Shown here piece by piece: positions 45,028 to 56,412 of a DNA stretch of 64,000 bases. Position numbers and translations under genes: made by a program. The DNA is taken from NCBI GenBank assembly GCA_029582165.1, contig CM055881.1, forward strand, positions 17,102,594 to 17,166,593. Direction: 5' to 3'. Position 1 is the stretch's first letter. Each line of letters starts with the position of its first letter. Source of the DNA: Portulaca oleracea. Its lineage: Eukaryota > Streptophyta > Magnoliopsida > Caryophyllales > Portulacaceae. The notes under the pieces are model-generated. The model ran no database searches. It was not told the origin of the DNA and saw only the letters and a list, made by a program, of their open reading frames with translations.

Positions 45028-46100
45028 TAACAATGTCATATTCCTAATACACACTATCCATGATATCATCTCTTATTACAGTTTCATGGCTGTTAATACT
45101 TGATACTCTGCTTCACCACCTCCCTTCCCCCTACCTCTTTATTCTCTTTCCCAAGCTTGTACTTAGTTATCTCTCCCATTTCATTTTTCTTCCATTGGTT
45201 TTTGTAAGAAATTGGGCCATCCATGATGGTCTTTGGGAGTTGCCAAAAAATGGTATTCTCATTTGTAATGAAATATCATACATATGACATATCCTTTGCT
45301 TGTTAACCACTTTTTTTTTCTATGCTTTTTAAACTTTTCCCTAAATTTTCAAAACAAGCAAATAACAGGTTTTTTCATGTTCAATAACAATTAAAACATC
45401 AATATTAGAATATCTATCCATTTTTTATACATTAAAATTCGATTTCCAAAGAAGAATCTAAAGCTAAGTGGTGAATTTGGATAGGTTCGGTTGCTCCAAG
45501 GTTAATTCCAAATGTAATATATTTATTGTAAACACAAATGTTATTTCGAAAAAAAAAATTCAAAGGTCTCATATAAATAGTTATAATTTTTTTTGAACAT
45601 TGGAAGCCATTAAAATGTTAAAACTCATATCAGAGATGTTACAAAGAACAATAAAACAACTAAAAAGGAACATACTAAGCAAAACAACAAACCACAACAA
45701 CTAAAAAGATATAAAGCAAGTATTTCGCAAAGAGCTACCAAAATTACAAAATCACTCCAAGAAGAAATCAAACTTTTTCTATTCTTTTCTTGATCGTAAT
45801 TTTGATGTAATCCTCTATTTCAAGATGCTCACCAATGACATTGATACCACAAACCTTTTTCACAATTAACCTGCCGCATATAAGCACCGTGTCGATATCC
45901 TTGTAAGCACATCCTGTTGCAAACTCAGATTGGAAGAAATAAAACCAAGTGATCTATGGACATCTGAGGCAGCTTTTCGTTGACTCAAACCTGCACAGGT
46001 GAAATTTAAGGTGGCCTAATCTGAATCTAAAAAGTCGACAGAGTCACCGCCTAGAATAGCATTTGGAGACACAAAAGGTGGAGAATGGGCCACATCAGTC
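45028..46100. other. 3' flank of the SWEET gene and spacer
   Basis: The first 250 bp should hold the 3' UTR (AATGAAAT near 45267 is a possible poly(A) signal). The rest is AT-rich with no supported gene or element end. Confidence 0.4.
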
Positions 46101-46440
46101 GACTTAGCCTTAGGTACTTAAATCAACTTAAAGTCTCTCCTCAAAGAAAGGAAAGACTTTTGTTTCTTACCAAATTTCGCCCATGCAACACTCAATAGAA
46201 CATATTGTACTTCCAACCATTATGAGCATGTATAACACTAAACTCGCTTGTTTACTCTTGAAACCAACAAACCGGTATCTCTTACCATTCCTCTCCATAT
46301 TTCTAGGAATGTAAGCATAAACAACAACGCCAAATTTCACAAATAAGTTCTTCAAACATACAAAATTAGTCCCAACAACCAAATTTTTCAAAAATAAAGA
46401 GGACCACCAATCCTTCTGCTAGAAAAAGAAGAGCGCAAAG
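46100..46440 (-). pseudogene. RRM-containing retroelement ORF relic
   Basis: The minus strand reads LKNLFVKFGVVVYAYIPRN followed by NGKRYRFVGFKS, an RNA-recognition-motif with a degenerate RNP1. This combination is common in the first part of plant LINE-type polyproteins. Only 74 residues are open, and a decayed continuation on the minus strand to about 45780 is possible. It is a fragment with no visible promoter. Confidence 0.4.
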
Positions 46441-46470
46441 CACATTCGGAGGTGGAGCAGGCGCACTAAT

Positions 46471-47436
46471 TGATGGATTATGAGGGTTCCCCTAGGCCCA
46501 AATCAAATATGGGTCCTAAGGGTGGTAGGCCTAATCTAATTGGGTCCACCCGACTAGGGGTGGAAGAAGTCCTAACACTTAAGACTTCACCTAATCTACC
46601 CTAACCCAAAACAATAAATAACAGGAAAGAAAACAGATAGCTGAGACTGTGCTATTTCCCTTGTAGTCTCTCGAACAGACAAGCCTCGGTCGGTCTTCAA
46701 ATCTTGAATGCATCTCTTCAACTCTTGAACGCGTCACTCCGGGACTCCGAGTGGAAAGTCTCCAAAATAGGAGACCTCCACAGCAGTCCACGTAGCACTT
46801 GAGACACTCGATGCTAGACCTCCCGATCTCGATCCAATCGAGACCGGATGAGTATGTGGACCGTATCGAATACAGTCGACCATTCCTACTCCCTGACCTC
46901 GAGGAATCACCCTTGTAGTCCTAAACCGGAAGCTATCTAAAAGATAGTTTTCCCGGTTTCCCAAAATCTCTAAAGGGAGATTACCCAAAGAGTCCTCATA
47001 GGATGGAAAGACTATCTTTGGCATCCCATGGGTCACAAATATATAGGGGAGAGAAAGGGGGATGAAGAGTTCCTCCACGATGTCGGACAAATGTATGGGG
47101 TTCACCACGGACCGTGGTGGACAGAAGAATCACATTCTGCTGAAACCAGGCCCACCACGAGTCTTGGTGGCGTAGCCACTAGTCGTGGTGGCTTGTTTTT
47201 CCCAAAAAAACAGCCTCGCGCTTCCCCCGGTCCAATCCCGTATTGTTCCGGACCTTTTTCACATACACATTTCCTTCAAGCCGCTGACTTGTGTGACCCT
47301 TTAGGACCAAATAACTCGGTTGTGAACGAACTTATTCGATCACTGATTAAGGGGACTTCTAGCAAAGTCATTAATCACCAAATTAACTTGGCTAGAGTAC
47401 TCGGATGAAATTGAACATTGTTGGAACATTCCCAAC
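46471..47436 (-). repeat. 3' LTR of Copia-3
   Basis: On the minus strand it starts TGTTGGGAATGTTCC directly after the purine tract GGGACAAGTGAGAGAT (47452-47437). It has a TATA-type word near 47038-47045 and a palindrome block of CCACGG words (about 47102-47205, for example CCACGGACCGTGG). The far end near 46471 is inferred from a TG and is less sure. Confidence 0.6.
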
Positions 47437-50400
47437 AATCTCTCACTTGTCCCACAAGTGTTCAATTTTCAAAACTCCCTAGTCACTTAATGTCTCATAT
47501 TTAAATAAGGTAAGATAATGTCATCCTTATTGAGTCTGAATGTTTCTCGACCTCCGAGTTAGACTTACAAACTGGATGATCAACTATTGATCCATCCACG
47601 TTTGGCCAGACATTTCCAAGTCCAAGCTCATCGAGTGGCCTATGAGACACTTACCCCTTAACAGAGGGAGGACAATGTCGTCTTGTTCATACAATGTCGT
47701 CTTGTTCAACTACAAATCACCACATGACCAAAAATAACCCAGACACTGCCCACTTCACCTCCTGATACGAGAAGTTTCGGACACGCTCCAAAGTTACAGC
47801 AAGTCATGCATGAAGTGTAACGAACTCAGGATTGAGGAATTTCTTGAGTTTAGCAGGAGCCACATATGGCATTCACAAACTTAAAGTGCTCCCTTTGTGG
47901 GTCAGTTCAGTAAGTGTTTCCCAACACCTTATCCATGTGATTGACCTTGACATCTAATGTCCCATGATCATGAAACTCGATCATCATGTCAACCCCACAT
48001 TCTAATTGATAACAATCATCATTATCCTAACATGATGATCCAATTAGGAACTTAGTCGACATTCGACTAGGCTTAGGAATTTTAAGTTCACCAAATGGGG
48101 TTTCATAAGATCGGACAGCGATCTTCCCATTTTGGATATGTTAATCCTTTTGGACGTTCGTTTAATTCTAAACCAAAAATTGAACAGAACATATATATTA
48201 TTAATGAATATCTTTACAACTCAAGAACAGTATAACCATGAGGAGTAATTAGGGGCATTCACCAATGCAATTACAACTCACTAACTGTTCTTCCATGAGA
48301 AGAAAATCATTATGCATTCTCTAATGCGTCAAAACCCTATGCCTTGACATAACTATTATGTTGCAGCTGTGCATTAACCCTTTATGCCCAGCATGCTATA
48401 GGGGTTTAATATACGACATTCACATCAGCAAGAACCTTGCACATCTTATTATCACTCACTTCGATTATAATTCGAACGATGTGATTTGCAAGGGACACGT
48501 ATGTGGACTTGTTAGTGTGCCCTAGTTTGTTCAATTTGAGCAATGGCTCTGAAAAAGAATCCACACCTTTCGCTGCGCAACACTAGTCTTCAAGTCCTAC
48601 GATGAACTCTTTCATCCACACAGTCACTAGGGCAGCTTTCTAAGCTGCGATATACTCAGGCATATATGTAGATTCCATAAAATATCTCACTTGGAACTCT
48701 TCCAAACAATAGTCTCTTCACATAGACATTAAAAGTGACCAAACTGACTTTGAAAACTTTCTCTGTCTTTTCTGAAATCAGCATTAGTGTAACCACTACA
48801 CTTATCCACTCTTCACCTTTATGAAGTAAGGACACTTCCTTAGTTCAATTTATAATCTTGAGTATGTTTACCATAACAGTCTAGAGTTTCAAATTATTTA
48901 AAAGTCCGACTGTACGCACTCAAGATATCAGCCACATGCAGCTTAGTACATATTATGGCGTACATAACCGATCCTATTTCAATAGAATAGAATACGTTAT
49001 TCGTCCGCTCTTGGTCTTCAGATGTCAACTATATTCTATTTTACCAAGTGATGAGCCATTGATGATAGGATCAAACCCTACTTGGAGTTTTGCTGAACCG
49101 TTTCAGCAACTTATCAACATAAGTAGTTTCATTCAACAAATCAAACGTCTCGATCTATCTCCATAGATCTAAACTCCTGGTATGGGCTGAGCCTTGTCGA
49201 GGTACTTCACATTTTAGAAATTCTTCCTAAGCCAAAAGTTTCACAAGACTCTAACAAGGGAATGTCTTTTCCAATTTAGAGTATGTTAACCACATACAGG
49301 ACCATAAAGATAACTCTGTTCTGATAAGTGCTCATTATAACTAAGTTTTTAGAGTGTTTTGATGATAGATTAGGGACGTTTTGAGTCGATTAAGTATATA
49401 CATACTCCCTTTTTCTCTTTTATGCTTAATGTTATTGTTTTAGATGAAAACTTGTAGATTAGGGAGCAAAACACCAGTTTTAGGAACATTTCAGGCCGAG
49501 CCCAAAGCACCACGGACCTCCCCCACGGGTGTATGAACCGTGGGACAAGTTTCACGAAGATCGAAGCTGAAACCAGGCAACGAGATGCCACCGCGGTCTG
49601 GCCGTGGCAAAGACCACGGACCGTGGTGGTTGCCTGCTGCGTCCAGTTGCGTTTTGTTTCGCGATAAAAAGAGGTTTTTGGCAGTTTTCAAGGGCAGTTC
49701 GTCTTTTAGCCGTCAAGGAGAGAGAGAGAGTGATAATCCTTCCAATCCTAATCATTTTCCCCATCCATCAAGATTCAAGATCGAATCGAGTCAAGAGAAG
49801 CAAGGATCAATATTCGAGAAAAGAGTAGCGGCGTTCGCGTAGAAAGTTCCACCCCGGGATCGAAAGACTCGATGGGAAGCTCTTCGCAGTTTGTTCTTTC
49901 TTTTCGTGTTCCTTCTATTGGAACTTATTTTGTGTTTTCTTTGAATATGAGTGAGTAGATTTCTTGAATTCTAGGGTTTTGCAACTCGAAACAATGTAGT
50001 TTGATTGAATGTTCTAGTTTATGCATGAATTTTTGTTTTGAATCAAAAGAAGGTTGTGTTCTTCATGTTCATGGGTGTTATTTAAGCACTTGAATACTTG
50101 TGATTTGAGATTAACCTGAGAAGTACTGAAAGGTGAATTAGGATAATCTGACTACCAACCTTTCTACCTAGTTTTGTGAAATTTGAGAAAAGAATAGCAA
50201 ACTAGGGAACCTATTGATAACCAGAATATTTGAGAGCTTCAACTTTGATTAACTTCAAAAGCATACAAAAGTTGTAATTTAGGTTAATTGAGGTAATTCT
50301 ATTAGCATCGAAAGAGTAGTAGAGTTCTTATGGTTATCGTTCTTGATTCATTCTTGAATGTATGATTGTGCAAGCTAGGCTTTAATGATCGAACTCGTTG

Positions 50401-51138
50401 CTAGGTTAGCACTTCCCTAGAATTCTTTCTCCCTTGATTGAACCATTCATTGATTTCCATGCTTTATTAGTTTAATTAGTTTCTAAGATCTTTCCAAACC
50501 CTAAAATTCGCTTGGCATAGCAATCATATAGAGAACTAGTTTACTACGTTGCTAATTGAGTCTCTATGGGATCGACCTTGACGTGCTACTCCGTACACTG
50601 TGCGCTTGCGGCCCTGTCAAGTTCCCACTGAATTTTTTTCAACTGCAAGAACTTTCCAGATTCTTTAGGAGATCAAACTCTTTAACCACCTGAGATCCCA
50701 ACTCCTATAAGCCTGCGAGAGACCACAAAGGCCTCCTTGCAGCTTAAGGACCCTTCCCAACACATTTGGGAACTTCAAAACCTTAAGGTTGTGTCGCAAA
50801 GACAAAACCTTTCCTAGACCAATCTAGGAAATTAGGTTTGACGCCCAATCACCATCTCATGGTCATTCCATGAACTATGGTTAGGAGCATCCTAATGGAC
50901 TTATGCATCGCAATTGGTGAACAGGTCTCTTCATTGTCACAATTATGAACCTGGTTCTTTAGCAACTAGTCGAGCATTGTAAACCTCAAGTTTACTATCC
51001 ATGTTAATCTTTACTATAAAGATCTACTTGAACCTGATAGTTAGCAAAAACTTCTAAGTAAGTTCATGGAGTACATATTGGATTGCATGACTCTAAGACA
51101 TTTGATGGAATTCGGTCTTTCAAAGTCCACTCGTAGGT
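47437..51138 (-). pseudogene. Copia-3 polyprotein relic, interrupted by a solo LTR
   Basis: On the minus strand, 51138-50620 reads a decayed RT start (KINMDSKLEVYNARLVAKE). Then 49321-48480 reads the RT end and RNase H: YVDKLLKRFSKTP, IGSVMYAIICTKLHVADIL, GYTNADFRKDRES, and a WKSSK block, equivalent to the usual YIDKVLKRF, IGSLMYAM-CTRPDI and GYTDADF blocks of Tork-type Copia. Every segment carries stops and frameshifts. The order and spacing show one element cut by the solo LTR at 49322-50619. Its 5' part is not found in the window. Confidence 0.65.
49322..50619 (+). mobile_element. Solo LTR of Athila/Tat-type gypsy
   Basis: 1298 bp, starting TGATAAGTGCTC and ending GCTTGCGGCCCTGTCA. These ends are typical of Athila/Tat LTRs, which in intact elements lie between a GTGTGGGGGAGTT-type purine tract and a tRNA-Asp primer site. 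Flanks are TGTTC and AGTTC, a 4 of 5 match. The surrounding Copia-3 sequence continues on both sides without primer site or purine tract, so it is a solo LTR left by LTR-LTR recombination. A CCACGG palindrome block lies at 49510-49630. Confidence 0.7.
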
Positions 51139-51539
51139 TGATAAGTGTTATTTGTGACTATATTTTTAGGGGATTTCGATAGTAAATTAGGGATAACTTT
51201 AATTGTAAATCTTAATTTATATCCCAATTTCCCTATTATGCTTGGTGTAGTTGTTTTTTATGCAAATTTGTAGGTTTTGAGGCAAAAACACCAACAATTC
51301 CTCAACACTTGGTAAGAACGGACACACCACGGACCTCTACTCATTAAAACCAGACCGTGGCATGAATTTGACACGAAACGGAGCAAGACCTCCACGGCCA
51401 AAGGCCACCACGGTCAGCCCGTGGTGAGCCTCGGTTGAGTCGCGCCGTTCTGTTCTCGCGAATAGAAAAGGATAGGCTGCGGCGCTTATTTTCATTCATC
51501 TATCATTCTTCCTTCGTTTTAGAGCCGTCAAGGAGAGAG
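51139..51539 (+). repeat. 5' part of a second Athila/Tat-type LTR, cut by element B
   Basis: It starts TGATAAGTGTTATTTG and follows the solo LTR at 49322 through the CCACGG palindrome block (51325-51430) to AGCCGTCAAGGAGAGAG. It stops where element B starts. A 24-bp piece equal to this LTR family's 3' end (GCTTGCGGCCTTGTCA, 61855-61878) lies on the far side of element B. The flanks TAGGT (51134-51138) and TAGAT (61879-61883) agree at four of five bases. About 0.85 kb of LTR middle is absent. Confidence 0.5.
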
Positions 51540-52418
51540 TGGAGCGTTATCGTACACGTGATGGAGATGAAGATTAACTTCAGTGAATGAATGTATTTGA
51601 TAATCACCAAGAACAAAGCCTTGAACACCCAAATGTTGGATATGACCTTGAGCAAGGAGAGTCCACAACTCTAGGCAAACACCCCACCATGATTATCTAG
51701 GAAAATCCACCAATAATCACTAAAGGAATCACTTGAATCACCACCAAATTGATTGGATAAAGATAACAAAGTTTGAGAGAAAACAAGGGAAAAACCCTAA
51801 CAATGCTTTAGCATCAACATTAGTCAGCAAAAACTATCTAGAAAATAAGCTAAGGGGGTGTTTATACTAATGGGGAAAAATTAAAACACAACATAGCATT
51901 TGGTGACAAAAGTCACGCGTCGCAGCAAGCCATCGCGGGTGCGACCCCGTACGTCGCGGGTGCGACGAACGTCTGGAAACGGGCGCTGACAACCTGGGCA
52001 GGCAGAGGGAGGTCGCGGGTGCGACATATGCTGTCGCAGGCGCGACAACCTTCTAGGTAGTTTTTCCTGCTGACTTCAAACGCGCATAACTTCTTTATCC
52101 GAGCTCCGTTTAGGCCCATAAGATATCGATGGAAAGCTTTCGGTGTGTTCTTTAAGCTCCAAAAATTTGAGACCTATTGGAGTTGTATTGAAGGAGTTAT
52201 GACCCAAAGTGTGAAGGTACATCCATTCCAACAACCCACGTTGACCCCTTTGTGCTTATTCTTGCTGAAGGACTTCGAACCCTTTTAAAGGCCCGAAGTA
52301 GGTCCCAATGTGGACCCGTAGCTCCACTCCCATGGTCAGGGGTCCCACTTGAAGTAGTTACCACACCCAACGATGACCCAAATACGCCTCCAAGGTCCTG
52401 AGTCCACCTTAAAATGCA
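51540..52418 (-). repeat. 3' LTR of element B
   Basis: On the minus strand it runs TGCATTTTAAGGTGGAC to CGATAACGCTCCA. The palindrome block is at about 51910-52050 (GTCGCGGGTGCGAC). It is preceded on the minus strand by a G-rich tract. Confidence 0.8.
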
Positions 52419-52870
52419 CGCCGCACCCAACCTTGAAGTCGTTTTTCTCTTATTTTATGAAGGGGGTGCGGGAAGGCTTGGGGACCATGGATTTCGAGGT
52501 TTGGGCCTCAGCCCAATACGGTCCATACTCCCCTCCTTGAAAAAGAGTTGCCTTCAACTCTTGGGAGTAGAAACCATGGTGCTCTCCATAATTGTCACCA
52601 TAGAGCTCCGAACATCTCGATCGCCACGAACAATCACACGAGGCACCCAACAAGCTTCGAACCCCACGATGTATCCATCATCCAAATAATAGAAGATGGT
52701 TGGAGGCTTGTTGTGTGGAGGTAGGGGATTAAGGGAAGGAACGGGAGTATTTTATGGAGTTTGGGAACACTCATTCTCACTTAGCTTGCTACAAGGTAAA
52801 GACAAAGCCATAAGTAGCATGTCCTCACTGAGAGCACACTCATCCCGTGTTTCGCTCGTTAAGAGGTTCC

Positions 52871-53383
52871 TCAACTCACTTCCCACCCAAGGTTTGATTT
52901 GATGTGGGGTAAGGGATTCAAGTAATCACGGTCAAGCAAATGATCTTCATTCAACATGCATTCCCACAAACATTGAATGCCAAATTTCCAATAGCACTTA
53001 TTCATAGACAAATCCTCGAATAACCAATGTCGCCCAAATATCATGTATGGCATATTCACATAGTTCATATCACAACGACCAACATGCAAACAACATTCAT
53101 TGGTGGACGACATAAACAACGAGCTCATTAACATTAGTTGAACTAGAATCAAGGTATCATCAAACCCAAATTTTTCACTAGGCTCCAAATGAACACCAAG
53201 ATTCTTAGCAATCCACTTCAAGCATAGAGAATCATCAAACTTTGACACCAAATAATCATCATACAACTTATCATGCCAATAAACATTCTCAAACAACCAA
53301 TGTCTCCCAAAGGTCATGCACGACTCATCCAAAGACTTTATGTCGCAACATCCAACATCCAAGCAAGTCTCAATGAATTTCAT
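52871..53383 (-). CDS. Unrecognised ORF of element B with internal duplication
   Basis: The frame is 170 codons, open from ATG at 53383. Residues 7-34 and 98-125 are two copies of one motif, C-L-x-V-G-x-C-D-x8-M-x-F-G-R-H-W-L-F-E, alike at about 15 of 28 positions with no gap. A KLYDDYLVSKFDDSLCLKW block follows the first copy and YWKFGIQCLWECM the second. Homologous sequence is in element A (16130-17110) and continues there past this ORF's stop. A decayed continuation is also seen here at 52870-52440 (GYIVGF-ACW block). I recognise no family. It lies between gag and the 3' LTR, where pol would be. Confidence 0.4.
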   Translation of the reverse strand: MKFIETCLDVGCCDIKSLDESCMTFGRHWLFENVYWHDKLYDDYLVSKFDDSLCLKWIAKNLGVHLEPSEKFGFDDTLILVQLMLMSSLFMSSTNECCLHVGRCDMNYVNMPYMIFGRHWLFEDLSMNKCYWKFGIQCLWECMLNEDHLLDRDYLNPLPHIKSNLGWEVS

Positions 53384-53839
53384 AGGTGAATTTGAAGTTA
53401 CCTCATTCTTCTCATAGGGGAGATCATAAATGACTTGGCCATGGGATGATCATCGGAGCTTCTTGTTGGGATTCTTCAACAAGGATAAGAGGAAGGGCAA
53501 GATTGATGTTTTCATCCTCCTCTTAGCAAGAAGCTTCAACAATATCGTCAAGGGGCTCACAAGGATCAGGGGAAGGTCCATCATTAGGCATGAGATCGGC
53601 CTTTGCTTGCTTAATTCTTCTTTGCCCATCACGTGATGAAATGGGTTCATGGTTAACCTCTCGCTTGCAAGTGTTAGCCAAGAACTGTCAATCCATCAAT
53701 CGCTTTAGCCTTGTCCATGAAAGGATTTCTAATCGACCCTCCATAGTCCTTTGCAATTTGACCATCTCAAACCAAAGAGATGCAGATTTAGTGAGTTCGA
53801 TCTTGCAATTTTGAAGGCCTATTCATCGCTATACTCCTT
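53384..53839 (-). pseudogene. gag C-terminal part of element B
   Basis: On the minus strand it continues the gag interrupted at 60215: EYSDE-like start, a SLWFEM block and a degenerate FLANTCKREVNHE block that match element A's 14603-14800. Frames shift and stops occur. It is followed by the unrecognised ORF. Confidence 0.55.
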
Positions 53840-54044
53840 TGATGTATGATAGGATCAAAAGTGATCAAATCACACAACAAGACTAGGATCTTTAAGTGGT
53901 TCTTTATGAATGAATGAATGAATGGATGAATGAATGAATGAATGAATGAATGAATGAATGAATGAATGAATGAATGAATGAATGAATGAATGAATGAATG
54001 AATGAATGAATGAATGAATGAATGAATGAATGAATGAATGAATG

Positions 54045-54087
<43 letters not shown>

Positions 54088-54859
54088 GAATGAATGAATG
54101 AAACGAATGAATGAATGAATGAATGTAACGTAAGTTTCTTGGATGTTTAGGATGAGATTCGAATGATATTGAGATTGAAACAATGTAGATGCAAAACAAA
54201 GATCAAACGAAACAAGAATAAAACTCACTAATGATAAAACGAATGATAATGGCTTTGGATTCTTCAAAGGAGATATAGGCACACCACTCCAATGTTTCCT
54301 CCAATTCTACCTTTCACCATCTAAGGATGCCAACCCTAGAATAGAAGTAGAGACGACGTATTCCTCCCTTAAGAGAACTACAATTCTAGTTTTGAAACTA
54401 GAGAGAAAAACAACATATGTGTTTTGATTTGTATTCTTTGTATATGGTTGAATGAATGAATACAAGGGCCTCCCAAGGGGTCTATTTATAGTAGATTAGA
54501 ACCCCCCTAGGCATGTACAATCAAGAATATAATGATCTCCTAGCTTACATCATCTATTACAAGTATGACATCATAAAAGACTAAAAAGTACATAGCCAGA
54601 AAGAAACATTGATAACTTGCTCATTTCTTCTCCAAACTTCAAGATTCAAAAACCATTGGAAAGCTCTTTTGATGTAGAACATTCGGCTCTAGGGTGTCCT
54701 TTTCAATAGCTTTATGGTTCTTGAGATATAGAGCAAAGTATCCGATTGCCTTTGATGAAATCATCCACATGTGAGAGTGATGTGAGTGATTGAAGCTCCT
54801 TTTCAATGTAAGCTTGTATTTGGCTCCCATTATGTGTAATTGGGACCAAATATACATCA
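53840..54859 (-). repeat. 3' LTR of the CRM element, with microsatellite expansion
   Basis: 1020 bp, against 854 bp in the other LTR. The excess is explained by a long (GAAT)n and (ATCA)n array at about 53906-54105, which is short and interrupted in the 5' LTR (59431-59485). The rest of the two LTRs is closely similar. Confidence 0.92.
53906..54125. repeat. (GAAT)n/(ATCA)n microsatellite
   Basis: Some 35 tandem GAAT tetramers are followed by about ten ATCA tetramers and further GAAT. The reverse strand gives an artificial FIHS-repeat ORF, not a gene. Confidence 0.95.
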
Positions 54860-54975
54860 TTCCCCTCTAGTTGAGAAGAGTTTTTCCTCAAACTAGGAAG
54901 TTCTTCTTCTCCTCCATAGTATGGCTTAAGATCACTCACATTAAAAGTACAACTACCTTCATAGTCTTCACCAAG

Positions 54976-56412
54976 TTATAGTTTGTAAGCATTATCACCA
55001 ATCCTTTCCAAAACTTCATAAGGACCATCTCCTCTAGGTGCTAGCTTCCCTTTCCTTTTAGAAGGAAATCTTTCTTTCTTCAAGTGAATCCAAACAAGAT
55101 CTCCCGGTTCAAATATAACCTTCTTCCTTGTTCTATTCACTCTACTTGCTACATCTTGTGTATACTTCAAGATTTTCTCGCGAACTTCTTCATGTAGCTT
55201 TTTAATCTCTTCCACCCTTTTGTTAGCTTCAAAGCTAAACTTTTTTGAGGTAGAAATAGGTGTGAGATCCATAGGTTGGAGAGGATTCCTTCCATAAACC
55301 ACTTTGAATGGTGACAAACCCGTGGCTTTACTTGGACTTCGATTAAAAGCAAATTCAGCATGACATAGAAGAGTATCCCACCCTTTCTTGTCTTTACTAA
55401 CCAATGCTCGAAGTAAAGCTCCCAAAGTATGATTTGTAACTTCTGTTTGTCCATCCGTTTGTGGATGACATGCGGTGCTAAACTTCAATTTTGTACCAAG
55501 CTTCTTCCATAATATTAGCCAAAAATGACTAAGGAACTTTGAATCTCTATCACTCACCATGGTCTTTGGAATACCATGTAACTTCACCACTTCTTCAAAG
55601 TATAGATTTGCAACTTTAGTAGCATCATAGGTTGTATGGCATGGAATAAAGTGTGCCATCTTTGAAAACCTATCAACGACAACCATGATTGAATCCTTGC
55701 CTCTTTGAGTTCTTGGTAGTCCCACGACAAAGTCTAAACTCATATCTTCCCATGGACTATGTGGAATAGGCAAAGGAGTGTACAAGCCTTGTGGTAATGC
55801 ATGAGCTTTTAAAATATTACAAGTATTACACCTCTTGATCACATGCTCAACATCTTTGATCATGCTAGGCCAAAAGTAATGCTCTTTCATCATCAAATAA
55901 GTCTTCTCAATACCAAAATGACCCGCCAATGATCCTCCATGGACTTCCATAATCAACAATTCACGAATGCTACTCTTTGGAATGTATAGTTGATTTCCCT
56001 TGAAAAGAAATCCATGCTCAATATGAAAGAGTTGGTGGGGATGCTTCTTGCAAAGCTCATAAACCTCCTTGAAATCTTCATCATTCTCATATAACCCATT
56101 AATATGTTCAAAACCAAGGACTCTTGAATCAAGAATATGAGTGAGTAAGTACCTTCTTGATAAAGCATCCGCTCCTTTGTTAAGATGTCCCGCCTTATGC
56201 TTTATCATGAAATGAAATGCTTGCATGTACTCAACCCATTTGGCATGTCTTGTATTAAGCTTATGTTGCCCTTGAATGAGCTTTAGAGCTTCATGATCAC
56301 TATGTAGAATGAATTCACCACTAAGAAGATAATGACGCCAATGCTCAAGATCTCTTATAATTGCATAGAACTCTTTATCATATGTGCCATACTTCCTTTT
56401 GGCTTCATTCAA
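54976..56412 (-). pseudogene. CRM element RNase H and integrase
   Basis: A 478-residue open frame starts inside RNase H (KYGTYDKEFYAIIRDLEHWR, HSDHEAL). It passes the integrase zinc-binding region (HGGSLAGHFG, CNTCNILK) and the catalytic core with Asp in DMSLDFVVGLPRTQRGKD, Asp in VSDRDSKF and Glu in TDGQTEVTNHT, and ends with the DNA-binding C-terminus (KLAPRGDGPYEVLERIGDNAY). A TAA then stands where Gln is usual. The same frame continues past it as GEDYEGSCTFNVSDLKPYYG to the LTR edge. The frame is offset from the upstream RT part, so the polyprotein is broken here. Confidence 0.88.

Noticed and set aside
53788..54054. Minus-strand ORF of FIHS repeats
   Set aside because: It is the translation of the (GAAT)n microsatellite in the CRM 3' LTR, not a gene.
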